In this document: positions 8,184-16,697 of the stretch, piece by piece
Numbering within the stretch: position 1 is the stretch's first letter
Layout of the letters: each line of letters starts with the position of its first letter
From: Clostridiales bacterium
Lineage (GTDB): Bacteria > Bacillota > Clostridia > Saccharofermentanales > Saccharofermentanaceae
Length of the DNA: 64,000 nucleotides
Direction: 5' to 3'
Assembly (NCBI GenBank): GCA_017551865.1
Contig: JAFZKB010000023.1
Span: 1-64,000, forward strand
Notes under the pieces: generated by a model
Databases searched by the model: none
What the model was told of the DNA's origin: nothing
What the model saw: the letters and a program-made list of their open reading frames with translations, nothing else
Position numbers and translations under genes: made by a program

Positions 8184-9257
8184 ATGGAACTCAGGCTCGC
8201 TGAAAACATTAAAAGGATGCGGAAAGATAAAGGACTGACGCAGGAGGCTCTCGCGGACGCACTTGGACTAACCGTCGGAGCGGTCTATAAGTGGGAAACT
8301 GAGCTGTCTAACCCGGAGCTTCCGATGCTCGTCAAGCTAGCGGATCTTTTCGATACATCCGTGGATACGCTCCTTGGATATGAAGTGGCAGATAACCGCC
8401 GTCAGATAATCATCGACCGGATCTATGCGTACTCGGCAAAGAAGGATAAGCGGGCCATCGAGGAAGCTGAGATGGCGCTGGCCAAGTATCCGAACGATTA
8501 CTGGGTGATCACAACCGCGGCGAACATCTACTCGAATTTCGGGATGGAAGAACAGGGCTGGGATAAGGACATGCTTAGAAAATCGGCCGCACTCTTTGAG
8601 AAGGCTTCACGTATTGTCCCCCATGATGTGGATCCGAAATATGGCAGGCTGATGCTGCTGGGAAACATCGCGACACTCTATTTTTTTCTCGATGAAAAAG
8701 ATAAGGCGCTCGAGATGCTGAAAGAACATAACGAGGCGGGTGTTTTTGATTCAAGGATCGCAAGTATCATGTCGCTGAAAGGAGATACGAGCGAGGACTG
8801 CCGGATGCGGATCATCAACAGTTTCTGGGAGACGATTAACAACATAATCAACACGACATATGCTCTTCTTCTGTTCTATAAAAACCGCGGTGACCTGACC
8901 CGCCTGAAGATCCTTGCCCGCTGGGGAGTCGATTATTTATGCAGTATCCGGAAAAATGACGATCCCTGCTTTCTCGACAAACAGATCGCTGCATTTATCG
9001 CAGCAGAAAGCTATGCATATCTAAAGAGCGGGGACCCGGACAAAGCCATGAAGCTTCTGAAAGAAGCAAAAGAAGTAGCGGACCGTTATGATCAGACGCC
9101 CAACTACAGCATCGACATCATTAAACTCTTCGATAACAGCCGCGAAGGAAATCTGGTCGATATACTCGGCAAAACGGCCGCAGAATCCATGGAAAAACTG
9201 ATCGGTATCATCGGTGATCGGAAGTTTACTTCCATGTGGAGAAATCTCAACAAATAA
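8184..9257 (+). CDS. XRE-family regulator with TPR-like C-terminal domain
   Basis: 357 residues. Residues 5-60 are a canonical XRE helix-turn-helix (ENIKRMRKDKGLTQEALADA, then GAVYKWET and FDTSVDTLLGYE). The remainder is all-helical with TPR-like spacing (AEMALAKYPNDYWVITTAANIY, ALFEKASRIVPHD, IAAFIAAESYAYLKSGDPDK). This architecture is shared by RRNPP-like and other peptide- or protein-responsive regulators in Firmicutes, but no peptide gene is seen next to it. The start is preceded by AAAGGGG at proper spacing. Its targets may include the divergent lipoprotein gene at 9431-11836 (inference). Confidence 0.75.
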   Translation: MELRLAENIKRMRKDKGLTQEALADALGLTVGAVYKWETELSNPELPMLVKLADLFDTSVDTLLGYEVADNRRQIIIDRIYAYSAKKDKRAIEEAEMALAKYPNDYWVITTAANIYSNFGMEEQGWDKDMLRKSAALFEKASRIVPHDVDPKYGRLMLLGNIATLYFFLDEKDKALEMLKEHNEAGVFDSRIASIMSLKGDTSEDCRMRIINSFWETINNIINTTYALLLFYKNRGDLTRLKILARWGVDYLCSIRKNDDPCFLDKQIAAFIAAESYAYLKSGDPDKAMKLLKEAKEVADRYDQTPNYSIDIIKLFDNSREGNLVDILGKTAAESMEKLIGIIGDRKFTSMWRNLNK

Positions 9258-9376
9258 GGAATACTGATCGGTTTTGTCATCTGCATCTTCATGATGGGGC
9301 AATGCGCCTGCGCGTTGATGAAAAAGGAGGAGCCCATAGCTTCCGGAACTCATTATTGGACATCTGAAATGAAGGA

Positions 9377-9401
9377 GCTGTCTCATAGCCAATGAGACAG
9401 C
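9377..9401 (-). terminator. terminator-like hairpin between convergent genes
   Basis: GCTGTCTCAT and ATGAGACAGC form a perfect 10-base-pair stem with a five-base loop. It lies between the ends of the plus-strand regulator gene (9257) and the minus-strand lipoprotein gene (9431). T-rich flanks are weak. Confidence 0.6.
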
Positions 9402-9430
9402 CCTATTCGAATAAAAATCAGAACCCCTTT

Positions 9431-11836
9431 TTACAGGTCTTTCAATCTTTCTTTCGTGCGTTTTTCGATTGCCTTGATCGCCTCATCTTCTGTCATATCA
9501 CCTTTGAAATAGCCGGCCGTTTCTTCAGTGATGATGTAATACATACTTAAGTCCCATGTCCGTGCTTTTTCCGCATGCTCGATCAGTTCACGGATCGTGT
9601 TGATATCGATTTCCGAAGGAATCACATATTCTTCTTTCAGTTCCTCGGGATCGATGCCCAACTTCAGGTAGAATTCGTATTCGAATTTGAGCGCCTCGAT
9701 CTCTTCCCTGCTCTTTTTCTCAAACACCTCTCTGTTGACAGAGAAACACCGGTTCGATTTTTCTGAGGCGGTGATGTACTCCAGATAGGCGCGAATGAAA
9801 TCCCATGCAAGATCCTTGTGCTGACTGCTTTTCACAATACCCAGAGAGAGATTGCACTCGATGGTCATCCCGGATCCGAAAGGAGAAGGAAATCCCAGAA
9901 AGCTTACTTTCCCGTCCATCTTTTCTCTCAGAACGGCAGCATCCGCAATATCTCCGATGTCATATCTACGACAGGCCAGTTGTCCGGAGAGAAATTTGGT
10001 CTCGGTATAGTCCTCTCCATATGCAATGGTCCCATCTCTCATTTCGATCTCTTCATATCCCTCATCTTTGGGGATCCTTCTCGTGCCGAACTCTTCTGCA
10101 AATCGGAGGTTTTCCTTCATGGCGTCTTTTTGGAAATCGACCGTCTTATTCTTATAATCCACATAGTCAGTCAGAGAAGAATCCAGAAGTTCCATCAGCA
10201 ATTCCTCGCGCTCGATACCCTCGAAATAGTCGACTTTTTCACCGACCTTCGTCGCCGCTTCTTCAAACTCCTTATACGTCCATCCTCCGGTATTGGAGAT
10301 GTAGTCCGTGTTCACCGCCACTCCCTTCAGAAAGAAGTTGACGGGCATATGATACAGCTTCCCGTCTGTCTCAAAGGCACGAAGAACATTGTCGAAATAC
10401 TTGCTCCGATCGATCCCGTTCGGGCCATCCAGATATGTGTTCATATCCTCCATGAGCCGGTCCGTCCGGAAAGCATTTTCCGAGGCAAAATCCACGAGAA
10501 TATCCGGACCTTTTCCCGACAGAGTTTCCCGATAGACTCTGTTCATGAGATCCGTAAGTTCCTCCCCTCTCAGGAAGTCATCTTCATATTCATAGAGGAT
10601 GACACGGCTGGTGCTATTCGGGTCTTTATTGTATTCACTGATAAACGAGAGGAATTCCGAATTGATCATCATCCAGTATCCGCTGACCAGGATCTCCTTT
10701 TTTCCTGCGTGCGGGTTCTTCTCCGCGCGGGTCAGATGGATCAGTTTCCACGGATCCTCGTTCAGATTGAAGCCCATGTGTACGGCGAAGATTTCCTCTT
10801 CGTTTCGGAAGGAAAATTGCGTATAGGAAGTAATATCCCGGCTGACATCCGTGTCGTTCCAGTCGAACACTTTCAATAGTTCTCCCGACAGGAAATTGAC
10901 CTCGTAGATTCCGGAATTGAAAATGGTGTAAAGTCCGTCAGTTGTCGAAATGATCTCATCAACATTTGCCAGATACGAGGCATCGATCGTTTCTCCAAGT
11001 TCTCCCGTCTTTATGTCCACTTCCCGGATCCTGATATCCGGATCATTCGTGTTGATCTTCGCACGGGATAAAACATAATTCTTTCCATTTTGAGAGATGA
11101 CAGTACTTCCGAGGAAACGGTCCTCATCATTGATCGAACGGCTGGGTTCTCCGTTCGTTTTATAGAGAATAATATCCTGCAAATAGGATATACAGTATCG
11201 TCCATCCGGAAGAACGCTTAACGTCATTTCGGTCGGATTTGACATATAGTATTTCTTTCCGAGAAGAGGGATCATCTCCTTTTTTTCTCCCTCTTTGGAA
11301 TACACCTCGATACAAGGTGCATTTTCCGACATTTCGTCTTCGTAAAATCCGAAGATGCATATATTCCCGTCATTATCCAGGGCAATACTGCTGATGTCCA
11401 GGCACTCGGTCTGAAGTTCACGGATGAAGTTTCCCTCCCCGTCAAACATCGCAATCTTCGTTGTATAGTATTCCTGCTGGTCTTCCCTCGTCATCAATAG
11501 CTGATCGACATCCGCCGGAATCTCATAGTCGATCTCGTAGCGTGCGACTGCAATGTCATCGACATATTTGCAGTCAAGAATGTACGTCTGATTGACGTTT
11601 CTTCCTTCATCCGTCGGGATCTTCAGCGAACTGATCTGCGCATTGTAATACGTATCCGTTTCACTGATCACTTTTCCGGACACATATTCCTGCACCTTTT
11701 TCTGTTCCTTTTTCGATGTTTTTTTCTTTTTGCAGGAGGCGGAAAAAGATAGCAAAAAAGACGCAGCAAGAATGACTGCCAGCGTCCTTTTACCAGATGA
11801 TTTTCTACAACCTGAATTACAGTGCATATTTCCCAT
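9431..11836 (-). CDS. large lipoprotein: beta-rich N-terminal half plus solute-binding half (paralogue 1)
   Basis: About 801 residues with a lipobox at SFSASC (Cys35) followed by lysines. Residues 60-390 are beta-strand rich with blade-like repeats (FDGEGNFIRELQTECLDISSIALDNDGNICIFG), like a small beta-propeller. After the boundary motif LTRAEKNPHAGKKEI comes a region like family 1 extracellular solute-binding proteins (FLSFISEYNKDP, GKGPDILVD, YLDGPNGIDRSKYFDNV, GKLYHMPVNF, LAWDFIRAYL). The end has the typical AGYFKGDMTEDEAIKAIEKRTK helix. No ABC sugar permease is nearby. The start at ATG 11836 is preferred: GGAAGG lies nine bases upstream and gives a compact signal peptide. Four more family members lie in this window. 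Confidence 0.75.
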   Translation of the reverse strand: MGNMHCNSGCRKSSGKRTLAVILAASFLLSFSASCKKKKTSKKEQKKVQEYVSGKVISETDTYYNAQISSLKIPTDEGRNVNQTYILDCKYVDDIAVARYEIDYEIPADVDQLLMTREDQQEYYTTKIAMFDGEGNFIRELQTECLDISSIALDNDGNICIFGFYEDEMSENAPCIEVYSKEGEKKEMIPLLGKKYYMSNPTEMTLSVLPDGRYCISYLQDIILYKTNGEPSRSINDEDRFLGSTVISQNGKNYVLSRAKINTNDPDIRIREVDIKTGELGETIDASYLANVDEIISTTDGLYTIFNSGIYEVNFLSGELLKVFDWNDTDVSRDITSYTQFSFRNEEEIFAVHMGFNLNEDPWKLIHLTRAEKNPHAGKKEILVSGYWMMINSEFLSFISEYNKDPNSTSRVILYEYEDDFLRGEELTDLMNRVYRETLSGKGPDILVDFASENAFRTDRLMEDMNTYLDGPNGIDRSKYFDNVLRAFETDGKLYHMPVNFFLKGVAVNTDYISNTGGWTYKEFEEAATKVGEKVDYFEGIEREELLMELLDSSLTDYVDYKNKTVDFQKDAMKENLRFAEEFGTRRIPKDEGYEEIEMRDGTIAYGEDYTETKFLSGQLACRRYDIGDIADAAVLREKMDGKVSFLGFPSPFGSGMTIECNLSLGIVKSSQHKDLAWDFIRAYLEYITASEKSNRCFSVNREVFEKKSREEIEALKFEYEFYLKLGIDPEELKEEYVIPSEIDINTIRELIEHAEKARTWDLSMYYIITEETAGYFKGDMTEDEAIKAIEKRTKERLKDL

Positions 11837-12047
11837 ACCGACACACTTCCTTCCCGAGAAGCCTTCCTGCTTACGCATCCCCAAACGAGACTCCTACAAG
11901 TTAAATATATCAAGTATGTGCACTTCGCAAATGACATTGACGTCATTTAAGGGACGGTATTTCACGGGAAAACAGCTTCCCGTTAGTGACCTTCTATGAG
12001 GGTTTTAATCAAATCAGAACAATACTCTTTTCCCTGCTAAAAAAGAA
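11837..12047. other. AT-rich divergent intergenic region
   Basis: This is the front part of the gap between the divergent genes at 11836 and 12131. It contains the direct elements TGACATTGACGTCATTTAAGG (TGACGTCA-like palindrome near 11935-11946) but no open frame. The promoter and operator of the plus-strand gene follow at 12048-12079. I see nothing else in it. Confidence 0.4.
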
Positions 12048-12079
12048 TTGAAACGCAAGCGTTCCAACCGTGATATAAT
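12048..12079 (+). promoter_or_regulatory. operator palindrome and extended -10 promoter of the beta-helix gene
   Basis: TTGAAACGC-AA-GCGTTCCAA (12048-12067) is an inverted repeat with eight of nine pairs, the form bound by LacI/GalR-type or CcpA-like repressors. It is followed by TGATATAAT (12071-12079), an extended -10 element. The repeat sits where the -35 contact would be, so repression by occlusion is likely (inference). Confidence 0.5.
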
Positions 12080-12130
12080 AATATAGATATAATAGTATAT
12101 ATTTCATCGTTCACACTTTAGTTGGAAAGG

Positions 12131-14203
12131 ATGGGAAATGAAGTGAAAAAACACATTAAAGCATTCGCTACACTTTGTTCTCTGGCAATGGTGTTCAGTA
12201 TCTTTTCTGCTTCTGTTTTAGCAGATGATCCTGTGACGGGCGGCGGAAACATCACTCAGGCAACGATCGACGCAAATGGCGGCAAAATGCCTGTAGATGG
12301 CGGAAACTATACGCTTGCCGGGGATGTCAATGTCAGTGGTACAGCCCAGATTGCAGAAAGTAATACCAATGTCACTATCGATCTTGCCGGACACACGATC
12401 ACCTATTCCGGGTCTGGTAGTATGTACATTGTCGGTAAGGTAACGTCTACCCCAAACGAATCTTCAAGTCAAATTGAAGCGGGAAACGTACATTTAACGA
12501 TCAGTGATTCTGTAGGAGGCGGTAAGATCATAACTGGAAACGGTTATACGGGCGGCGGTTCTACTGACGTCTGGGTCAGCAGAAAAGCCTCCAATGATTC
12601 CACCACAACATTCGGAAATGACCCTGGAAGAGGCGGATGTATCCTGATCCAGAACACAAGTAAATTTACACTTACCGGCGGAACGATCAATGGTTTTAAA
12701 GCCACTGACGAAGGCGGTGCTGTTCACGTTTCTAACGGTTCAGAGTTCGTTATGACGGGCGGAGCAATCACCAACTGTTCTGCAAAGAACGGCGGTGCAG
12801 TTGCTGTACACACGGCCAGCAAAGGAAGAACATCAAGTCTTGATGGTGTTGATTACAATATAGCAGGTAAAGCTACGATCACCGGCGGAACGATCAGCGG
12901 CAATCATGCTACGTTAAATGGCGGCGGTGTCCGAGTCCTGCGCGGAGATTTCTATCTAGGAAGTTGCAAGATCACCGGTAATTCTGCTGACGGAACGGGC
13001 GATAATGGAGGCGGTGGCCTTTCAGTTCACAAAGCCGATTTTACTCAATATCTCGAGATCGTAGGGAATCCGCAGATCTATAAAAATACTGGCAAGGATG
13101 CTGACAGGAATAATCTTTTCTTTTACAAAAGCGCAGCCTTCACTTTGACCTCGAATATGGATTCCACTGCGGATATTCACTTCGGTGCTAAGAGCATGGA
13201 TACCGGAGCTCAATACTTCAAGGTTGGCACTTACTCCTATGACCTCAGCAGTTTCACTTGTGACAATATTTCTTATGAACCGTACTATAACAGTTCTAAG
13301 AAAGCCGTTATGGTCAAGAAGCTCGTTGTTCCTTCTGTTGCCGGAAGCCGTGTTTCTGTCGGTGGTAATATCGAGCTTAAGCCCCAGGTGAATTTCGGAA
13401 CTTACGATGATGACAATGCGTCGGTCAGTTATTCCTACTCTTATACAAAGAACGGAAAAACGACCACCAGAACGAACAGTTTTACCAAAGCACAGTTGAC
13501 TAAGGTAGGCAGCAATTACGAGTTCTCGATTCCGGTCGAGTCTGCCTGTATGACGGCTCCGATCGAAATCACCATCACTTACGGCGCGAATGGTGATACC
13601 GTAACCAAAACGGTAAGCATCGAACAATACGTTAAGGGAATGCTGGCAGATACTACCGGAACTTACACCCAGGGACAGAAGGATGTTGCAGAAGCACTCC
13701 TTATTTACGGCGGCTACGCTCAGGTGCAGTTGGGAATTTATGCCGATCAGCTTCCTGATATCGGCGTAGACTTCAGCCAGGCATACACGAGTGGTTTACA
13801 GGGTGCTGCTTATGAAATTACAAAAGACACGTACGACGCTTACTATGGCGTGTCTGTCTCCTTCCTGACTAACACGGAAGTTAAAATGTACTTCAAGAAG
13901 TTCGTGCTGGGAGATACTGCTCCGAACATGATAATTGACGGCTATTCCGATCCGATTACGGCTAAGGAAAGCGGCAGCTATTATGTGTATGTTATTAAGG
14001 GCGCTTCCGGCAACGGTTTCCCGGCTACTCAGTACGATGTATCTTTCAACTTCTCCATCGGAGAAGATATCAGCGGCAGTTATTCCGTCGAAACATACCT
14101 GAAGGCGATCAAGAATAACGACAACTCTTCCGCTGCTATGAAGAATCTTGCAGAAGCGTATAACAACTTCGCACAGAAGTGCATTGCATTAACAACGGCT
14201 TGA
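12131..14203 (+). CDS. secreted right-handed beta-helix (pectin-lyase-like) surface protein
   Basis: About 690 residues. The signal peptide ends near SASVLA-DD. Residues 60-330 carry short beta-helix rungs ending in TGG-I/T (FTLTGGTINGFKATDEGGAVH, FVMTGGAITNCSAKNGGAV, ATITGGTISGNHATLNGGGV), the parallel beta-helix pattern seen in adhesins and polysaccharide-active proteins. Residues 400-690 form a C-terminal module (beta sandwich, a helix GQKDVAEALLIYGGYAQVQLG, a second sandwich and a final helix) that is also present at the end of the heparinase-like gene at 22632. No catalytic motif or sortase signal is seen. The start may be ATG 12131 or GTG 12143; the ribosome site GGAAAGG suits the latter better by spacing. 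Confidence 0.7.
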   Translation: MGNEVKKHIKAFATLCSLAMVFSIFSASVLADDPVTGGGNITQATIDANGGKMPVDGGNYTLAGDVNVSGTAQIAESNTNVTIDLAGHTITYSGSGSMYIVGKVTSTPNESSSQIEAGNVHLTISDSVGGGKIITGNGYTGGGSTDVWVSRKASNDSTTTFGNDPGRGGCILIQNTSKFTLTGGTINGFKATDEGGAVHVSNGSEFVMTGGAITNCSAKNGGAVAVHTASKGRTSSLDGVDYNIAGKATITGGTISGNHATLNGGGVRVLRGDFYLGSCKITGNSADGTGDNGGGGLSVHKADFTQYLEIVGNPQIYKNTGKDADRNNLFFYKSAAFTLTSNMDSTADIHFGAKSMDTGAQYFKVGTYSYDLSSFTCDNISYEPYYNSSKKAVMVKKLVVPSVAGSRVSVGGNIELKPQVNFGTYDDDNASVSYSYSYTKNGKTTTRTNSFTKAQLTKVGSNYEFSIPVESACMTAPIEITITYGANGDTVTKTVSIEQYVKGMLADTTGTYTQGQKDVAEALLIYGGYAQVQLGIYADQLPDIGVDFSQAYTSGLQGAAYEITKDTYDAYYGVSVSFLTNTEVKMYFKKFVLGDTAPNMIIDGYSDPITAKESGSYYVYVIKGASGNGFPATQYDVSFNFSIGEDISGSYSVETYLKAIKNNDNSSAAMKNLAEAYNNFAQKCIALTTA

Positions 14204-14221
14204 AGGGAGTAGGGAAAAAGA

Positions 14222-14332
14222 ATGGAATACGAAAAATGTGAATTTGAAATCATCTTTTTTGATGAAACTGATATCATCGTCACAAGCGAACCTCCGGAAG
14301 ACGGCGAGTTCGACGGCGAGATCACTTCTTAA
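14222..14332 (+). CDS. 36-residue acidic peptide of a recurrent clostridial small-protein type
   Basis: This gene is too short for usual gene calling. ATG is preceded by AGGG with seven-base spacing, and the frame gives MEYEKCEFEIIFFDETDI, then IVTSEPPEDGEFDGEITS and a stop. It starts 18 bases after the stop of the beta-helix protein, with its own ribosome site and a terminator downstream, so it is probably the last gene of that transcript. From memory, short clostridial proteins with the plan M-x-Y-x(3)-x-E-I-I-x-F-x(3)-D-I-I-x-T-S followed by an acidic Gly/Glu tail are common but unannotated. A precursor or signalling role has not been shown to my knowledge. Confidence 0.65.
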   Translation: MEYEKCEFEIIFFDETDIIVTSEPPEDGEFDGEITS

Positions 14333-14408
14333 ACAGCTCCCGCTTCATCCGTTTCTCGGTAACTGATGTAAGTAACGGCCAAAACAAAAACACCCTTATG
14401 AGGTGATA

Positions 14409-14449
14409 AATCCCCCTCTCTATCGGAAACGACAGAGAGGGGATTTTTT
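14409..14449 (+). terminator. rho-independent terminator after the 36-residue peptide gene
   Basis: AATCCCCCTCTCT pairs with AGAGAGGGGATT around ATCGGAAACGAC, and TTTTTT follows directly on the plus strand. Confidence 0.9.
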
Positions 14450-14457
14450 GAAAAAAC

Positions 14458-14513
14458 AGGTTGACTTAAGTAAACTTTGGTTCTAAAATGACAGTAGGTT
14501 GACTTAAGTAAAC
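14458..14513 (+). promoter_or_regulatory. promoter and twin operators of the BlaI/BlaR-like unit
   Basis: AGGTTGACTTAAGTAAAC occurs twice exactly (14458-14475 and 14496-14513), starting 38 bases apart. Each copy has the palindromic core ACTTAAGT. The first copy contains the -35 hexamer TTGACT (14461-14466). With 17-base spacing follows TAAAAT (14484-14489) as -10, and the second copy lies at the predicted transcript start. This is the classic arrangement for autorepression by a BlaI/MecI-type dimer. Confidence 0.85.
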
Positions 14514-14525
14514 GTGGAGGTTTTT

Positions 14526-14888
14526 GTGGTTAAGCTTGCTGATGCGGAATGGAATATTATGAACCTGTTATGGAATAAAGGTCCTCTTACGACGATGGAG
14601 ATCATCCGTGAGATGGAAGATTCCAAAGGCTGGAGCAAGTCTACTACAATGACGCTTCTGCGAAGAATGAGCAGTAAAGGCAGCATAAATTTTCAGATCG
14701 ACAACAAAACAAAAAAGTACTACCCGAGTCTTAATCGTAATGAGGCAGAGGTGGAGGAGGCCAGGTTTTTCCTCAACAAGCACTATAACGGAAAGATCGG
14801 CTCCATGGTGAGCAATCTGATTAGCCAGGAAGCTCTCTCCAAAGAGGAGATAGACGAACTTTACAACATTCTTCGCGGGGGCAAGTGA
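14526..14888 (+). CDS. BlaI/MecI-family transcriptional repressor
   Basis: About 120 residues, the usual family length. The winged helix spans residues 1-75 (MVKLADAEWNIMNLLWNKGP, TTMEIIREME, SKSTTMTLLRRMSSKG, then the wing KTKKYYPSL). It is followed by the dimerisation helices (EARFFLNKHYNGKIGSMVSNLI and SKEEIDELYNIL). BlaI proteins bind two operator dyads and are inactivated by cleavage once a BlaR1-type protease is triggered. The GTG at 14526 is chosen because GGAGG stands five bases before it; an earlier GTG at 14514 lies inside the operator. The stop is one base before the protease gene, so the two are translationally coupled. Confidence 0.92.
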   Translation: MVKLADAEWNIMNLLWNKGPLTTMEIIREMEDSKGWSKSTTMTLLRRMSSKGSINFQIDNKTKKYYPSLNRNEAEVEEARFFLNKHYNGKIGSMVSNLISQEALSKEEIDELYNILRGGK

Positions 14889-14889
14889 T

Positions 14890-16659
14890 ATGCGGTTCTT
14901 CATAACGCTGAATATACTGATCGTAGTTCTCATTGTTTTAAGAAAGCTGATGAAAGGAAAAGTGTCCTGCAAAGTGCAGTACGCTGCCTGGATCATTCTT
15001 CCGATCTTTATGCTGGTGGGAAGTTTCATCTCCATTCCGGTAGTCATCGAAAAGCAGCAGGATGTCGCTGAGTATAAAAATACAGCAACAGTATATGAAA
15101 GCTCTTCTTCCGGGTTCAGCACGGATTCATCTTATACCGTGGCAAGTGAATACTCATATGCAGGAACTGTGAAGAATAATTACGCCTTTTCTTCTGCAAA
15201 GAAGGAATCCGCTCCCGGAATGATCACGATCGATTATAAAACAATTGCTGTTGTGGCCTGGATCAGCATCGCTACTATCATCGGAGCCGTTATTCTTATA
15301 AACAACATCTCCTTTTCCCGCATGGCCCGAAAAACACGCAAGTGGTTCTCGAAGTCGCAATACGGGAACCTGAAAGTATATAAGCTCAAAGGCCTGGACT
15401 CCCCTTTCCTTCTTTGGAACAGCATTTACATTCCTGAAGATCTGGGACCGGATTCCGAGCATTACGCGATGTCCCTCTATCACGAATACTGTCACTATAA
15501 GCTGGGAGATTGCTTCTGGAATGTGATCAGGAATCTGTTTGTGATCGTATTGTGGTTCGATCCCCTCGTTTGGATCGCGTATTTTCTGATCCAGCATGAT
15601 AATGAACTCGCAGTCGATGAGATGGTGATCAAGTGGAACGGTGAGGATAACCGTGTAAAATACGGCGAGATGCTGCTGTCTTACGTCTCCAATATCTCAG
15701 GACTTAACCGCTCCTCGTCAGTTGCCACCTCCATGAGTGGTAAGAGCAAAAACTTCATGAAGAAGCGCATCCTCAATATTGCCAAAAAGTCCGGCGCGAC
15801 AAAATATGCGGCCGTGATCGTCAGCACGGTTTTGATCACAGCTTCTGTCTGCCTTCTTATAAAACCGCATATCGTTTATAAAGAGGCGGCAAAGGCGGAC
15901 ACTGAATCCATGGTCTCTTCTTCAGAAACAAAAAAAGAGAGCACCAGGGAAGAGACTTCTCCGTCGGTCCCGGTGGAAGAAAATGCTACTGTTCAGACCA
16001 CCGCTTCCGAGTCGGCAGTAGAGAACAATGCAGTGTATGTTTCCTATCCGGAACCCCAAACCGGTATTGTGTATGAAACGCATAATATTTTCGGGGCTGA
16101 GGAATTTAGGATCCCGGACGAGATTAAGCAGCAGGAAAAGAATATCCTTGTGAACTGCAGTATCATTAATATTTCCAGGGACTATGTGTATGTCGGCATT
16201 GACGGCACAGACTACGAAAAAAAGGAGAACATCTGCCGGATCAGCCGCTATGAGTCGATCGACGGAAAACAAGGCGACCTTATCGATTCGGTCGATATTG
16301 ATAACAAGACCGCAGTTATCATAAATGTATATGAAGCCGACGGAAAGACGTATGCGATCCTGATCTGCAGTCACGAGATATATACAGGCTATGCTTTCGA
16401 TATATACGAGTTGGATTTTGAAAAAGGAACTGCCAGCCCGTACCGGACGGTGAATCTGGAAGACATCCCGGGCGGAATCAGTTTTATGGATGCCGCATAT
16501 TACGATGGTACGATCTATATGTCCGGCTATATATACGAAAATGGAAAATTCCAGGGCGCCTTCTTCGAAATCACCGAGGATGGTTATACACGAGTAGAAT
16601 GGGATAAAAAAACGGAATCGAAGTACAGCAAATTACTTGATCCGGTTTATAAACTCTGA
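14890..16659 (+). CDS. BlaR1-like M56 membrane protease with a non-penicillin-binding sensor domain
   Basis: 589 residues. N-terminal transmembrane segments lie near 3-17, 30-50 and 115-137. The M56 zinc-protease site HEYCH (198-202) and the downstream ELAVDE (239-244) are intact. A fourth segment (about 300-318) leads to a Ser/Thr/Glu linker and an extracellular domain of about 240 residues. That domain has no penicillin-binding SxxK/SxN/KTG motifs. It is beta-rich with blade-like strands (IINISRDYVYVGIDG, AVIINVYEADGKTYAILIC, MDAAYYDGTIYMSGYIYENG), resembling the N-terminal half of the lipoprotein encoded next. Beta-lactam sensing is therefore unlikely. The protease presumably cleaves the BlaI-like repressor on an unknown surface signal (inference). 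Confidence 0.85.
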   Translation: MRFFITLNILIVVLIVLRKLMKGKVSCKVQYAAWIILPIFMLVGSFISIPVVIEKQQDVAEYKNTATVYESSSSGFSTDSSYTVASEYSYAGTVKNNYAFSSAKKESAPGMITIDYKTIAVVAWISIATIIGAVILINNISFSRMARKTRKWFSKSQYGNLKVYKLKGLDSPFLLWNSIYIPEDLGPDSEHYAMSLYHEYCHYKLGDCFWNVIRNLFVIVLWFDPLVWIAYFLIQHDNELAVDEMVIKWNGEDNRVKYGEMLLSYVSNISGLNRSSSVATSMSGKSKNFMKKRILNIAKKSGATKYAAVIVSTVLITASVCLLIKPHIVYKEAAKADTESMVSSSETKKESTREETSPSVPVEENATVQTTASESAVENNAVYVSYPEPQTGIVYETHNIFGAEEFRIPDEIKQQEKNILVNCSIINISRDYVYVGIDGTDYEKKENICRISRYESIDGKQGDLIDSVDIDNKTAVIINVYEADGKTYAILICSHEIYTGYAFDIYELDFEKGTASPYRTVNLEDIPGGISFMDAAYYDGTIYMSGYIYENGKFQGAFFEITEDGYTRVEWDKKTESKYSKLLDPVYKL

Positions 16660-16697
16660 ATTTAAAAACGAAATAGATTTCTTTTAAGGAGGATCGT

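Noticed and set aside
9431..11836. Large lipoproteins as simple ABC sugar-binding proteins
   Set aside because: They are about twice the usual length, with a distinct beta-rich first half, and no sugar ABC permeases are adjacent.
14526..16659. A beta-lactam resistance regulatory operon
   Set aside because: The repressor and protease are BlaI/BlaR1-like but the sensor lacks SxxK, SxN and KTG motifs, and no beta-lactamase or PBP2a gene follows.
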